Positions 24,900-37,100 of a stretch of 64,000 bases of DNA are shown piece after piece. Origin of the DNA: Neodontobutis hainanensis (Eukaryota > Chordata > Actinopteri > Gobiiformes > Odontobutidae); the NCBI GenBank assembly GCA_024349245.1, contig JALDNG010000022.1, positions 12,151,001-12,215,000 on the forward strand, given 5' to 3'. The notes under the pieces are model-generated. The model did no database searches. It was given only the letters and a program-made list of their open reading frames with translations, and was not told where the DNA came from. The first letter of the stretch is position 1; the number at the start of each line of letters is the position of its first letter. A program made the position numbers and the translations under genes.

Positions 24900-26600
24900 T
24901 ATAGGGAGATAATTAAATGGAAGTTGTAAAGTTGCCAAAATATGTAGTTTATTGTAAACATTTTGTTAGGGCTCAGCAGAATCAGAACCAAAATAAGACA
25001 CAAAACTGGAGCTATGATTAGGAGTCTTTATTGACCAAACAGGAACAGGAGTGGTGGTCTTGGAGGGAAAGCCAGGATTTGTGACTGGAGTCTTCTTCAC
25101 CGAAGCTGAAAGCGCAGGAAACAGAGGTAAGTACAACCTAGACGAGGCCATCTGGAAATTCAGCAACTAGTTGATGGAACAATCTGGCAGGAGGTTTTTG
25201 CATGCAGAAGCTTGATTGCAGATAGCTGCCAGGTGTGAAGACTGCAGTTCCCAGTCGACTCCGCCCAAGCACCACACAGAAAGGAGAGAGGGGAAAGGAG
25301 CAGACACAGACAACATGTGTCAAAGACAACGCAGTGACACATTTGACCTGTCTCTACCTTTTGTTTGTAAGCGTCATCATCAAACAGACATAAGCCTACT
25401 GTATGTGCACTATATGGGCTTATGTGGCTGCAGTTTAGTAATACCCCACTTCTCTCCCTTCCTTGTCCATATAGTCTCTTCCAGTTTAGTAAAAGTAGAG
25501 AACTCTATACTAATAAATACAAGTCATGTTTGTGGGTGTTAAAATTACAACATTTACACCAAATGTAAAGGATAATTAGATAATTTTGTTTTTGTTTGCA
25601 CAAAATTTCCAATATTAAAATATTGCATATTGTATATTTTCTTAATATTGCTTAACTTTATCTGTCATTAATTGGGTTGGATTGCAAAGGCTAATTAATG
25701 ATGGTTCAAAGAAAACCCAATACAATATGTATGCTACGTAATGATGGCCTCAAGAGAATGACTCACAGGAGCTCAGTTGGAAAGTTTTTTATTTATTTAT
25801 TTTTTTGTCAAAATATCATGCAAAGGTATCCTAATCAGTGGGCAGAAACATGATCTAAATACCTGGGTGAACAGACAAACTGTCAAAGAACAAAAGACTG
25901 ATGTGTAAATACTCAATTCAACATAGTTGAAAGTGATAATGACTGGTCAGGTGACCACACAAGGTGTGAAGCAAACAAAGGCAGAATGTAGTTGAGCCTG
26001 AAATGAGACAACCCAAACAAGATCTAATAACGGGAACTGGTTGTGACTGCCTCAACTTCAGACAAGCAGTAGTTAGTAGAAATGACAAGAATACTAACTG
26101 CTTTGCATGATAAATTCTTGATAATTAATAAGTAATCAAACAGTGGTGCAATGTTTTTTGTTTAGGTTTTAACTCAGACTGTGTGGTTTTCTTACAGCTT
26201 TGACAGGAAGCACTTACAACCCTCATTGCCAAACCACAGATGATTTCTGTTCCTCTAAAATCAGATGTTTTTTTCACATTGTTTTGACCAGAATTATATA
26301 GTTTTATAATCATGGGGCACTAAATGTCCTAATATTAGGTTGAAAATTACATATCCACTAAATTTGACGTAATTGGCTTTCACTTGTTGTGTCCAGATTT
26401 AATTAGTGACAGAGTAAAACTTTTTTAAACTCACAAAATAATAATTCTATAATTGTAGAAAGAATTACTAGTTTGTAAATGAGGAGACGTTGTTTCCTAT
26501 CATTTTATACACGTGTAAGTTACAATTTTTGCAAATTTTTTATCCTCTCAAGTCAGTGTTACAAATGAAAATGTCACTGTGGCGTCACATCTGCTTCATC
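24900..26600. other. slc5a5-jak3 spacer, no gene recognised
   Basis: Nothing coding was supported. The block 25014-25300 has a sharply different, more balanced base composition from its AT-rich surroundings and probably belongs to an unclassified interspersed repeat. Confidence 0.35.
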
Positions 26601-26710
26601 TAAAGCAGGAAATCCTTTTGAATACTTCCTGTTAACATACACCCTGCATAAACCAGAAGTTAAAGTCCATCTTTACAAGAAGACAGCCCCGAATGAATTC
26701 ACATATAAAG
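26600..26710 (+). promoter_or_regulatory. jak3: Candidate jak3 promoter and 5' UTR exon
   Basis: A donor (AAAG|GTAACG) follows 26710, and the next acceptor (TTTCTCCAG) is just before the jak3 ATG. Upstream, GCAGGAAATC near 26605 and ACTTCCTGTT near 26625 carry ETS-type GGAA cores in both orientations, a pattern common in blood-cell promoters. Assignment is by position only. Confidence 0.35.
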
Positions 26711-26861
26711 GTAACGCTTTAAACACATTTATGTAAACATAAATGCATGTATTAACATAGTTATTGTTCAGAAACACCAGAGTACAATGTATTACTAGCT
26801 TGATGATTGACAGTATGATTATTATATAAAATATGTCACTTGGGATTTCTCCAGAGGCCCC

Positions 26862-29800
26862 ATGGATTTGAGTGAAGAGGAGTCTGTCCCGCTAGTGTTT
26901 CGAGACAGGGAAGGCAGCCAGAAGTCCAATTCTAGTACAGGTTTATGTCTGCAAGTTCACCTCTACTTCTTCCCTGGCACAAAAGACGAAACAACTATAC
27001 ACATATCATGTGGTCACATCTCGGCTGAAGATGTCTGCAAACAGGCAGCAGCAAAATGTGGTACGGTTTAACAGTAAAGCGTCATTGTAATTTGCAGTTG
27101 CAGGGTGATTAAGACATGGTGTGGCAGCTATCATCACGTTTTCATGTTCTTGAATCTTTAGGTATTTTTCCAGTTTACCAGAGTGTTTTTGCTCTGGCAT
27201 CTGCTGATTTGTCTTTTTGGTATCCTCCATCACACATGTTCAAAACAGATGAAAACCTGCAAGTCTATTTTAGAGTCAGGTAAGTCACAATCAAAAACAT
27301 GTCTATGCTTAAAACATACCTTAAAGCCAGATATAAAGTAGCTATAAGAACATTTGTGTTTTCTATTAGCATAATTATGTTAAATGACTAAAAAAATAAT
27401 ACACCCTGGTTTGGATAATCAGTGTTTTCCTTACATAAGTGTTTCTTTTTTGATACAAAGGTTTTTCTTTGGAAACTGGTATGGCCAAGGACCAAAGACA
27501 TCTTACCGCTACAGTCTTACCAGAGACCAAATGAGTCCTGTGGTTGACTACAGTGTCATTGATTATCTCTTTGCACAGGTAAAAGCCATTTAGATAACAT
27601 AAGTAAGCACATATGTTAGTGTTACTAAGATGTATATCCAAAACTAATCCTTGAAGTGGAGAAGTGACTTCATCACCAGTGAGGCAGGAGTGTCGCCCCC
27701 TTTGAGTGCTCAAGAGGAGTGCCTCGGTCTTGCAGTGCTGGACTTGTGGAGAATGGCTAAAGAGAGGCAACAAAGTGTAAGAGAACTCTGCAAGTCTGTC
27801 AGGTATTTGCATGCAGCATCCATTGTTGAAAAATTATACATGTAAAATATTAATATCGTATGTGTTGAGTTACTTTTCGTTTGAAGCCCTTATAATAGCA
27901 TGATCTTTTTCTGCAGCTATAAATCATGCCTCCCTAAGACACACCGCCATGACATCCAAAAAAGAAACCGCCTGGATCGATACCGTATCCGTAATACTCT
28001 GAAACGGTTCCTAAAGAAGCTTGGAAACTGCTCTGTGGATGCATGCACGCTAAAACTTAAATACCTGATTGAACTGGCTTCCATTGAACCTATTCTGGGC
28101 AGCGAAATATTTCAAGTGAATTCTTCTTCCTCCCAGTCTGTGGGCACTCATATCTGGGTCAGTGGAGAATCTGGCATTAGAACGAGAAGTGGAAATGGTG
28201 ATTCTGGTGAAGCTATGGTAAAATAAGCCATCACTACACAAACCCATGTCTTTCTCCCTCATTAGTAGATTGATAATATCCTTGTTTGCTCGTATTATTT
28301 AGGAGTGGCAGACATTCTGTGATTTTCAAGATATTATAGACATCAGCGTACAGCGAGTTTGTCTTGAAAATGTGCCTCAAGATAGCCGAATGGTGACAAT
28401 AACTCGCAGCGATGACAGACGTTTGGTAAATTTGATTGAATATTAATACTTTTATCTGATTGTTTGGCATGTTTATATTTATCATTGAATTCTTCTACAG
28501 GAAGGCAAGTTCTTGAGTCTTAAAGAAGCTTTGTCCTTTCTGTCACTTATTGATGGCTACTTCAGACTGACCACAGACTCAAGCCACTACTTTTGTCAAG
28601 ACATTGCTCCACCAAGTATTCTGGAAGGAATAAAAAACCACTGTCATGGCCCTATAACGTAAGATATACTGTACAGTAATTGTAAATCTTCATCACAAAG
28701 TAATCAAATGTAGTGCTAAAACCATCTTGTTCAAACAGATCAGAGTTTGCAGTGAATAAGTTAAAAAGATCTGGATTTAAAGGTGGCGCATTTCTTTTAA
28801 GGCAGAGTCCCAAGAACTATGACAGCTTCTTCTTGACTGTTTGTGTTCTGGTTAGTCTTCCTTTTTTATGTTATTTAAGTCTTCCATCTTCATTGATGAC
28901 ATGTTTCTTCTAAAATAAAATATATTTGAACATGATAATATATCCTTTTAATTGAATATAATATTTTTAAACAAAAAATATTATGTTGTTTGACTTGCTA
29001 TAACAGACTCCACTTGGACTGGATTATAAAGACTGTCTCATCATAAAGAATGAAAACTTCAGTCTTCCAGGAGTCCAAAAATCCTTCTCCAGTTTGAGAG
29101 AGCTCACCAGATTTTACCAACACAACAAGCTGCTGCTGGCAGAGGTACCGGTCAAATTGGGGCACTGTTGTCCACCCAGACCTAAAGGTGTGTTTCCGGC
29201 TTATAATTTAGCTATAAGAATGATTACATTAATTATATTTAGTGATGTAATTATTTGAGTAATAAACACAACTTTGAGTACTACAGAACTAATACAGCCT
29301 GTTTTTTTTATCAATGTTTTTTCTCTTTTTCTGCAGAACTCACAAATTTGATCATTATTAGGAACAGCAGCTCAGTTGAAGCTCAAGACTCTCCAGCACC
29401 TGAAAGAAATAAATTTAGCCACATACAGTTCCACATGATCAAGTACGAGGATCTGAAATGGGTAAGCTAGCAATTTGTACCTCCGTGCTACATGTTTTTT
29501 ATTAATATAACCACACTCCATTTCTGTTAATGACATAAATACTATTTTCATACTGATATTAATTTGATTGTGGACCTCTTAAATAAAACTGTTTATTGTT
29601 TTGTAGGGTGACTGCCTTGGACAGGGATCCTTTACTCGGATTTTCAAAGGCTCAAAAACAGACATTCGTGACGGGGAGGAACATGTGACAGAGGTTCTTC
29701 TCAAAGAACTTGATGTGCTTCACAAGAACTGTTGGGAGGTGACTATTACTTGTGAACTAAAAAAACTAATAATCTTTTGTAATTAATGAAAAAAATAATT

Positions 29801-32800
29801 GAAATATTTTTCCCCTTTAGTCATTCTTTGAGGCTGCCAGCCTGATGAGTCAGATTTCACATAAACATCTCCTCCTTGTGTATGGTGTAAGTGTGCATGA
29901 GGCTAAAAGTAAGTAGTACACAGACTCATTTCTTATTACCACATTTCTATTCAAGTCTATTCTTTTGTTTAACAAGTGAACAGATTTTCAAACACACTAA
30001 AAACAATATATTGGAAATATGGTGCATGCAGGTGCAAAAATATTTGTCCCATCCCTAGTGCCCTTAAATGACCTCATCCCTTGTGTGTCTGTTTTTCACC
30101 CTTTGTTTGTCCTGAAAGCCAAACTAAATAACCCTTGCTGAGCATTTGTACTTTGCAGACATCATGGTGCAGGAATTTGTCAAGTGTGGACCACTGGACC
30201 TTTACTTGAAGAGAGTGAGTTCTGTCTCAGTGAGCTGGAAACTTGATGTGGCCAAACAGCTTGCATCAGCACTCAACTTTCTAGTAAGCATTTAAAAAAC
30301 AAATGCAAATAGAAAACTCATGTGGCTGATATTTGAGAGATGTTTATTGTTGTCATGATATTGCAGGAGTTAAAAAACATAGTCCATGGAAATATCTGTG
30401 CCAAAAATTTGCTTTTGGCAAGAGAAGGTGACCCATCACAGGGCAGCTGTCCTTTCATTAAACTGAGTGATCCAGGGATCAATGTGGCCATGCTGGGAAA
30501 AGAGGGTAACATACCATTTTGACTCTAAATGCATTATTTTCAATGTCCTGTGATAAAACTGTAAAATGTGTCCATTGTACATTCAGTGATTTTGGACAGA
30601 ATACCTTGGGTTGCCCCTGAAGTAGTGGAGGCTCCTGAAAACCTCACCTTGGAGTCTGATAAGTGGAGCTTTGGTGCCACTGTGTGGGAAATCTTTAACA
30701 GCAGAAATGCTCCTTTGAAAGGCTGGGATTTGGACAGGGTACTTCCCTTTCTTCTTTAAAGCCAAAACATTTTTATTTATTTAATTAATGACGACAATAA
30801 GATGATTAATAAAAATGGTCATTTTATTTATATTGCACTTTTCATTCGAAACAAACCTGCTAAAAGTACAGTATAAAACAGTCTACTATTTTAATTTTGT
30901 TTTATTCTTCTGAATTTATTACAGAAACAGCAGTTTTATGAGTCATTTCAGCAGTTGCCTCGCTCACAGTGGACTGAGCTGGCCGATCTTATCAGTCAGT
31001 GCATGGACTACCAGCCAGACTTCAGACCTTCATCCCGCAGCATTATCCGCCAGCTCAACAGTCTCATCACATCAGGTATTGTAGCACTATCTTGACATCT
31101 AGCTTTTATGTTTTTGAATTTGAGTATTGACTGCAAAAGGTAACAAGTTTGCCTTGATCTTTGACAGATTATGTCATATTGCATGCCACAGAGTCTGTTC
31201 CGCAGAATTCGGTGTGGAAAGCTCTCAGTCCTCATGATGACATGCTGTTTGAGGAACGCCACCTGTGCTATGTTTCGCTTCTTGGAAAAGTAAATGAACG
31301 ATGACTCATTATACAGAATGTAGCGTATGTTGCAGTGTGTACCATTCACATACAAATCTTGCCATACACCTCATGTCATGGGTGAGGTCACTGAGTAACT
31401 TTCTCCAGTTTACTTTGTATTTTGCAGGGGAATTTTGGCAGTGTTGAACTTTGTCGTTATGACCCATTGGGTGACGGCACTGGCGAGCTAGTAGCTGTGA
31501 AGAAACTGCAGCCAAACAAGCAATCAACTCAAGAAGACTTTCAGAAAGAGATCAACACCCTGAGCGCACTGAGCTGTGACTATATTGTCAAATACAGAGG
31601 TGTCTGCTACAGCATGGGTATGGCTCTTACTTGAAAGACAGACTTCCTTTGCATACTTGAGAAAACCTTTTTATGTGTCACTAAAAATAAAACTGATATG
31701 ATGTAATCAAATGACTAACTAAAGCCCACACTAAGAAAAACTACTCCACACTTAGCAAACATTACATTTCTGTTTATCCTGGGTCTTTCTTTATAATAAC
31801 ACACACCAGTCTTACATCTGTTATAATAATAAAAAAAAACAAGCCCTCTTCTTAGAATAGTTGTTGTCATTCAAAATGGACACTTGTCAAGGTTTAAGAT
31901 GACACTTCACACTTCTGTGTTTGATATTGTTCTCTGTGTTTTATTATTAAATGGTTTTGGCTTGTTTTTCTTTTCATAGGGCACCTTAGTATGAGCTTGG
32001 TAATGGAGTTTCTGCCTTATGGGAGTCTTATTAGCTACTTAGAAAATTCCAGAGATAATGTGAACACCAGACGACTGCTGCTTTTTGCCTCCCAGATCTG
32101 TAAGGTAGTAATTCAAATCAAGACATTTTTCTTAAAAAAAAAAGATTAAAGCCACAAATTGAATTCAAATTTTAAAGCCATGGCTTCACAAGTTTATTTT
32201 TCTCTAACAAAGCATGTTTTATCAGGGCATGAAATATCTTCAGGACCGACGCTATGTTCATCGTGATCTTGCAGCCAGAAATATTCTTGTCTTCAGTCAC
32301 TTGCTGGTAAAAATAGCAGATTTTGGACTTACCAAGATTATTCCTTTTGACAAAGAGTACTACAGAGTCACACAGCCTGGAGAGAGCCCAATCTTCTGGT
32401 AACGTCTAACAAACCAATCAAATTTATTGTGTTAATGTTTTGTAGTTTATTAATTAAATGGTGTCTTCTTTTTAAATGCAGGTATGCTCCAGAGTCCATC
32501 ATGGAGTTTAAATTCTCATCTAAGTCTGATGTTTGGAGTTTTGGCATTGTTCTTCATGAGCTCTTCTCCTATTGCAACTCAAGCTCCAACCCCAAAAGAG
32601 TAGGACATTATTAAACATATATTTATAAAATGTTCCACTCATTTGAATTGACTTTTCCAATCATGTTTTTCCCTTAGCTGTGTATGCAGGAGATTGGACA
32701 CGGTGTGCAGGGGCCGTCTCTTTTAATGCATCTCTCTAACATTATAAAGAATGACTGGAGATTGCCAGTTCCGCCAAACTGCCCACCAAAGGTATGAAAA

Positions 32801-32993
32801 CACAATTATTAACAACAATTAACAGCAGCCACAGGGATTTTCACTGATATTTTGATATGAAACTATCTATTATTCTATTTTTGTACAGGTTTACTCTCTG
32901 ATGAAGCAATGCTGGATGTACTTCCCAGAGGAGCGTCCCTGTTTTTCCAGTTTAGAGGAGCAGATTGAAAGTATGATGCAAGATGACAGATAA
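26862..32993 (+). CDS. jak3: Tyrosine-protein kinase JAK3
   Basis: This kinase binds the common gamma-chain of cytokine receptors and activates STATs at the inner plasma membrane. Coding exons: 26862-27060, 27162-27279, 27461-27578, 27657-27802, 27917-28217, 28303-28425, 28501-28658, 28739-28850, 29007-29187, 29337-29461, 29607-29738, 29821-29908, 30159-30283, 30367-30505, 30587-30738, 30925-31075, 31168-31289, 31428-31617, 31980-32104, 32226-32398, 32482-32599, 32678-32791, 32889-32993. They total 1104 aa (human 1124). FERM spans about 20-380 and the SH2-like domain (FLLRQSPKNYDSF) about 390-485. The pseudokinase (about 525-790) has HGN for HRD and DPG for DFG. The kinase (about 828-1095) shows GKGNFGSVE, VAVKKL, HRDLAARN (947-954), DFG (967-969) and the activation-loop YY at 980-981. 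All catalytic residues are intact. Confidence 0.97.
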
Positions 32994-33282
32994 AACTTCA
33001 AAACCATCTATAGTAAATCTGGGAGTACAGAAATCTAGTTAATTGGGAGATTATACCTACTTAGATTTTTTTTTATTCATGACACATCCCAACTACAATT
33101 ACTTTATAAAACATAATAAAAAAATAAATCAATAGCTGTTAAAAATTAAAATGATGTTATTGTCAGAATCTCTGCTCATGCATGCTTTAGCTTAAGATCC
33201 TAAACTGTATGCCACATCAAATACATTTTATCTGGAAGAAATTTAAGTACAAATGTTAAGAAATCAACATCAGCTTTATTTT

Positions 33283-33288
33283 AATAAA
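33283..33288 (+). terminator. jak3: Possible jak3 poly(A) signal
   Basis: AATAAA lies 290 bases after the stop codon. Another A-rich AATAAA-like match occurs near 33121, so the site used is uncertain. Confidence 0.35.
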
Positions 33289-33939
33289 ATTTACTACCAT
33301 TATGTTCTTAAGTTTATTTGGGATTCTTAACGTAGTGCTTATGACTGAAGCCATGTGCGCAGACAGGGAAAAGCATCTTTCGCCACAAAATTAAGGATAG
33401 GAATCTGGTTTCTGTGAATTTATACACTTTTGAGTTGTGAAATGTTTTTGCCAACCGTGCAAAGATTAAAAACTCTCATCAATATCAATATAAAATTATT
33501 GTCTTAATAATTGCATCACTTTAAAATACTTAGAATCAGTTAACTTTGGACTTTTGCTTTCTTTACACTTAGAAGTGCCAAAGGTGTGTATATATTAATC
33601 AGTCTTTGCTGGGTTAATCAGTGTTGGACTACAAACTAAAAGTAGAGTTCTAACACCAGTGCAATAAATCTTTTCAAACAAAGCTGAGTAATACATAAAT
33701 ATATTTGAACATTTATGCTAATCAGCACAGGACACAGAAATCTCACAGTCCCATGAATGATAACTTTCCTTTCATAAAGTACAGCCTTCTTGCAAACCCA
33801 GTGGTTGCTGCTAATTTACATTTGTACAGTCAAAACACTGAGAATATGAGTTTAAGAAGGTGACAGAGTTTATGAGAGTTGGAGCTTGCAAGATAAGGAG
33901 GAAGTGTTCTGACGTGTTGCATAACAACAAATGTTAAAG

Positions 33940-33943
<4 letters not shown>

Positions 33944-33980
<37 letters not shown>
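33944..33980. repeat. (AT)n microsatellite
   Basis: An uninterrupted AT dinucleotide tract. Confidence 0.9.
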
Positions 33981-33983
<3 letters not shown>

Positions 33984-34919
33984 ATTATAATAGATATATA
34001 GATAGTGCTATAGATATGACGAGTTCTTTTGCAAAAGCAGATAGCTTTTTTATAAATTGTCAGTTTTTTGCTATAGGTGATATCTGTCAACCAAACTTGA
34101 GTGGCTGCATCCAATTAGGATCACTAATATGGATTTGGGCTTTGAAAACAGAGCTATGCAAAGAATAAATTATAAGCCTTATTTTACTGATTTCCAAAAA
34201 GGCATTTAACTGTTTTTGCAAATGAACTTGAGATATATATATATAAAAATAAATAAAGCAGACAGATTAACAGATGTAATATAAAAAAATTTAATATACA
34301 AAGTAAATAAAAATAAATAGAATTGTTGAAAAAAAATTCAGTGACAAAAGCTAAAGTCTGTTTTGGAGATAAAATCTGACTATTGTCTTAAGGAATTTAA
34401 ACTTTAACGGTACCCATCTATAATCTCAGTTCGAACATGCCTTCATTAACACACCTAGTCCAAACATATCCTCAGTGGGTTGCATTAGAAACACAAAAAT
34501 GGACAATGCATCAGAGGCTACAACAAAGTGCAAAATACATCCTTTATGCTTTCCATTCAAATGTAATCCAGGAAAAAAATCATTAAGGCAAGTTATGTTA
34601 TCACAGTGTCTTTTTTTCCCCTCCAAAATAATGTATAATAAGATGCACATTTTAAAAACAATGCAATGTACAATATATAAAACAGTCAATATACGTTTGC
34701 TAGTTTTGGTTTGAATTTAGTTAAACATCTTTCGTTTTGAAATATGATTTTCTCCATGCTTTATATAAAACCAAGGACATTTGTGATCATAAGTGTCTCA
34801 TTGAACAACTCAATTTAACTTTAATTATAAAGCACATAGTCAAACAAAGGATTTGTGTTTCTATGAGTCATTGTTGCCAAGTACCTGAGAACAATCGTTT
34901 GATTTATGTTGCTACTTAG

Positions 34920-34943
34920 AAAAAAAAAAAAAAAAAAAAAAAA
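34920..34943. repeat. Poly(A) tract
   Basis: A run of about 24 adenines. Confidence 0.9.
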
Positions 34944-35174
34944 TTTAACTCATGGGTGCATACCAGTCTGCATTCGTAATCTGAAACTTTATAAGCCATA
35001 GATTCCTCTACTTATGTCATCAGAGGTTAAGATTTCTTTACACAACATGGTACATTGAGCTACACAGCAACAGTACAATATGTCTTACTACGGTCTGGTA
35101 AATGTTAATTATTTTAAAACTTAGTTCTTAGGATAAATCAGGTTTGAGTTAATGCAAGAGTGAATTATAAAGTT

Positions 35175-36326
35175 TTACCTATTGATTTGATCAAATTGAA
35201 AACCGCATTTCAGATCAGGGTCATGTATTTTGTTCCACGTAAGGTACATTTGAGCTGGGAGGAATCTGTGCACTAACAGAAGTTCTTTTAAATAGCAAGG
35301 GTCACTGTCATCTACATTCTTAGTAGGCATATTTAGTCCAAGAGTTTTCACTCCCATATGGTAAGAAGGGGAAAGGCTGGCTTTGGCCAAGCACATCCCC
35401 ATGAAAACATCATCAATGGGATGAAGCTCAATAGACTTAGACATATTGTATATGACCGAGGCAGTGTAACCAGATAGTAAAAAGCCCCCCCCACCACAGT
35501 ATGGTGGGAAGTGGTTTGACTTTTGAATTTGAACTGGGACATAGTATTTGCTCCTGTACCATCTCACAGGTTCTCCATTTTCAAAAAGGTAACCAGTAAA
35601 AAGGTGCTTGCTTCCATTATCATCACCAAGCCCTTGGAGAAACTCAATCATGTTTTCTGTGTTGGCAAATACATCATCATCACCGTTTAGCAAGAAGTGG
35701 GCATTGGGGCAATTCAAGTCCATCCACTCCAAGAACAGGGTCTGCTTCAAGGTGAGATTAAAGAATGATTCATTAAAGTCCCACTGGAGGATGTCATTGT
35801 ACTCATTTTGTTCTGCTTTCAAAAGCTTGTTTAGTCTTATTTTATTATAACCAGTGTCTGAAGTTCCCGAAATGAAGATTCTCCGAATCCACACTCCGTT
35901 GTGTAGTCTCTCTTTAGCCCAGGTTTTGCGCAGTACCTCTCTACGGTCGTAGTTTTCAGGTGCGCTTTTGATGACCAAGAAAAGAAAGACATCTGCAGAA
36001 TTATCAGCACCACCACATTTGTCTGGGGCGTCCAGTAGCATGGGGAAATGGCGACAGTGGCGATAGTAGAGGAAGTCTTTTATATGATCAGGAAGAGACT
36101 TGAAGCCTAATATGTTGTCAGCAGATGTATTTTGTTTACACTTCGGCCAATCAATGATGATTCTATTTACTTCTGTCGTTTCTTCACTGATGTTTCCACC
36201 ATATTTATTTATAAATAATTGCAAATTATTATTGCTTTCTTGATTATAAATTTGGAGGAAAACAAAAATGACAAGTATAATAGCTCCAAGAGGCAACACT
36301 GTGCTCATCTTTAGTTGTTTCATCAT
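35175..36326 (-). CDS. b3gnt3: Beta-1,3-N-acetylglucosaminyltransferase, b3gnt3-like copy 1
   Basis: This is a Golgi type II membrane enzyme of family GT31. B3GNT3 adds GlcNAc in beta-1,3 linkage to galactose on core-1 and related glycans. The coding region is a single exon of 383 aa, starting at an ATG pair just inside an acceptor (TTATTTCAG). Residues about 9-26 form the signal anchor (STVLPLGAIILVIFVFLQ), then a short stem. The catalytic domain has the GT31 motifs REVLRKTWAKE, RRIFISG, YNDILQWDF.ESFFNLTLK, the metal-binding NGDDDVF, YPVQ-type KYYVPVQ, and YCGGGGFLLSG with PIDDVFMG. A non-coding exon with donor GTACGT probably lies at about 37032-37100. The jak3 neighbour matches human B3GNT3. 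Paralogue choice within the b3gnt2/3/4 group is from context. Confidence 0.85.
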   Translation of the reverse strand: MMKQLKMSTVLPLGAIILVIFVFLQIYNQESNNNLQLFINKYGGNISEETTEVNRIIIDWPKCKQNTSADNILGFKSLPDHIKDFLYYRHCRHFPMLLDAPDKCGGADNSADVFLFLVIKSAPENYDRREVLRKTWAKERLHNGVWIRRIFISGTSDTGYNKIRLNKLLKAEQNEYNDILQWDFNESFFNLTLKQTLFLEWMDLNCPNAHFLLNGDDDVFANTENMIEFLQGLGDDNGSKHLFTGYLFENGEPVRWYRSKYYVPVQIQKSNHFPPYCGGGGFLLSGYTASVIYNMSKSIELHPIDDVFMGMCLAKASLSPSYHMGVKTLGLNMPTKNVDDSDPCYLKELLLVHRFLPAQMYLTWNKIHDPDLKCGFQFDQINR

Positions 36327-37031
36327 TGGCACTGAAATAAATAAATAAAAATGTTATAAAAAAGGTAATTTGTATTCCACATTAATGAAGTGTCCATGTT
36401 CAGATTAATTTGTGTATTCTTTGTAAAACAGGTGGCCTGCACTATGCCGTTTGTAGTATTTCCATTGTACATACCTGACTTAAGAGTAAATTAAGACCCA
36501 AGGTTTAAGTATTTTCTTTGTCATTAATTCACAAACATATCACTGAAAACATAATGTTGATAACAAGTGTCCAGCTAAGACATAGATCATACTGTCTTTG
36601 ATTTAATTTTTATTTTATCTGAACAGAGGTGTTGATCATGAGTTACACACACACCACCAAAGACTGAGGTTGATACCGTGTACCCTAAATAACACATGAA
36701 TTAAACTAGGTTAAATCCTATCAAATAAATGTAAGCTACAGGTTGAAATGCTGTCTGCGACACCTACGTCTTAAAACATTTCCTCCACATGCTCTAGTTT
36801 TTACATTAATCCTTTTAAGACGCGTAAACTAAGACTAATAAATGTTAAAATGAAGGCTACATAAATACATCTTTGCTAAAGAAAAACTGACCTGAGTATT
36901 ATGTCTAAGCTAGGCTACAAAACACACTCACCTACATCCACTGAAGGTGTAGAAATGCTACAAATGAATGAGACAGTTACTTTAGATGATTACTCACATA
37001 AATAAGTAGGTGATGTATAAAAACGTACTTC

Positions 37032-37100
37032 GTCCTTTAATCAAAATGTCTGCCGAAACACAACACCTCCGTTGTTCTGAGGTAGAGCCGCTAGTCTGTT
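37032..37100 (-). promoter_or_regulatory. b3gnt3: Candidate 5' UTR exon of b3gnt3 copy 1
   Basis: The minus-strand sequence ends in ACGAA|GTACGT at about 37031 and is CpG-containing, about 700 bases upstream of the coding exon's acceptor. No coding signal confirms it. Confidence 0.35.

Larger units (their letters stand above)
33290..35174. other. Spacer between jak3 and the first b3gnt3-like gene
   Basis: No gene was recognised. It holds an (AT)n microsatellite and a poly(A) run, listed separately. The right part is presumably 3' UTR of the minus-strand gene ending at 35175. I looked for a relaxin/insulin-like gene, because INSL3 lies here in mammals, and saw none. Confidence 0.4.

Noticed and set aside
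33290..35174. Relaxin/INSL3-type gene expected beside jak3
   Set aside because: No B-chain or A-chain cysteine pattern was seen on either strand.
36330..36332. Upstream start of b3gnt3 copy 1 at 36332
   Set aside because: The codon is GTG and lies across an acceptor site; the first real ATG is at 36326.
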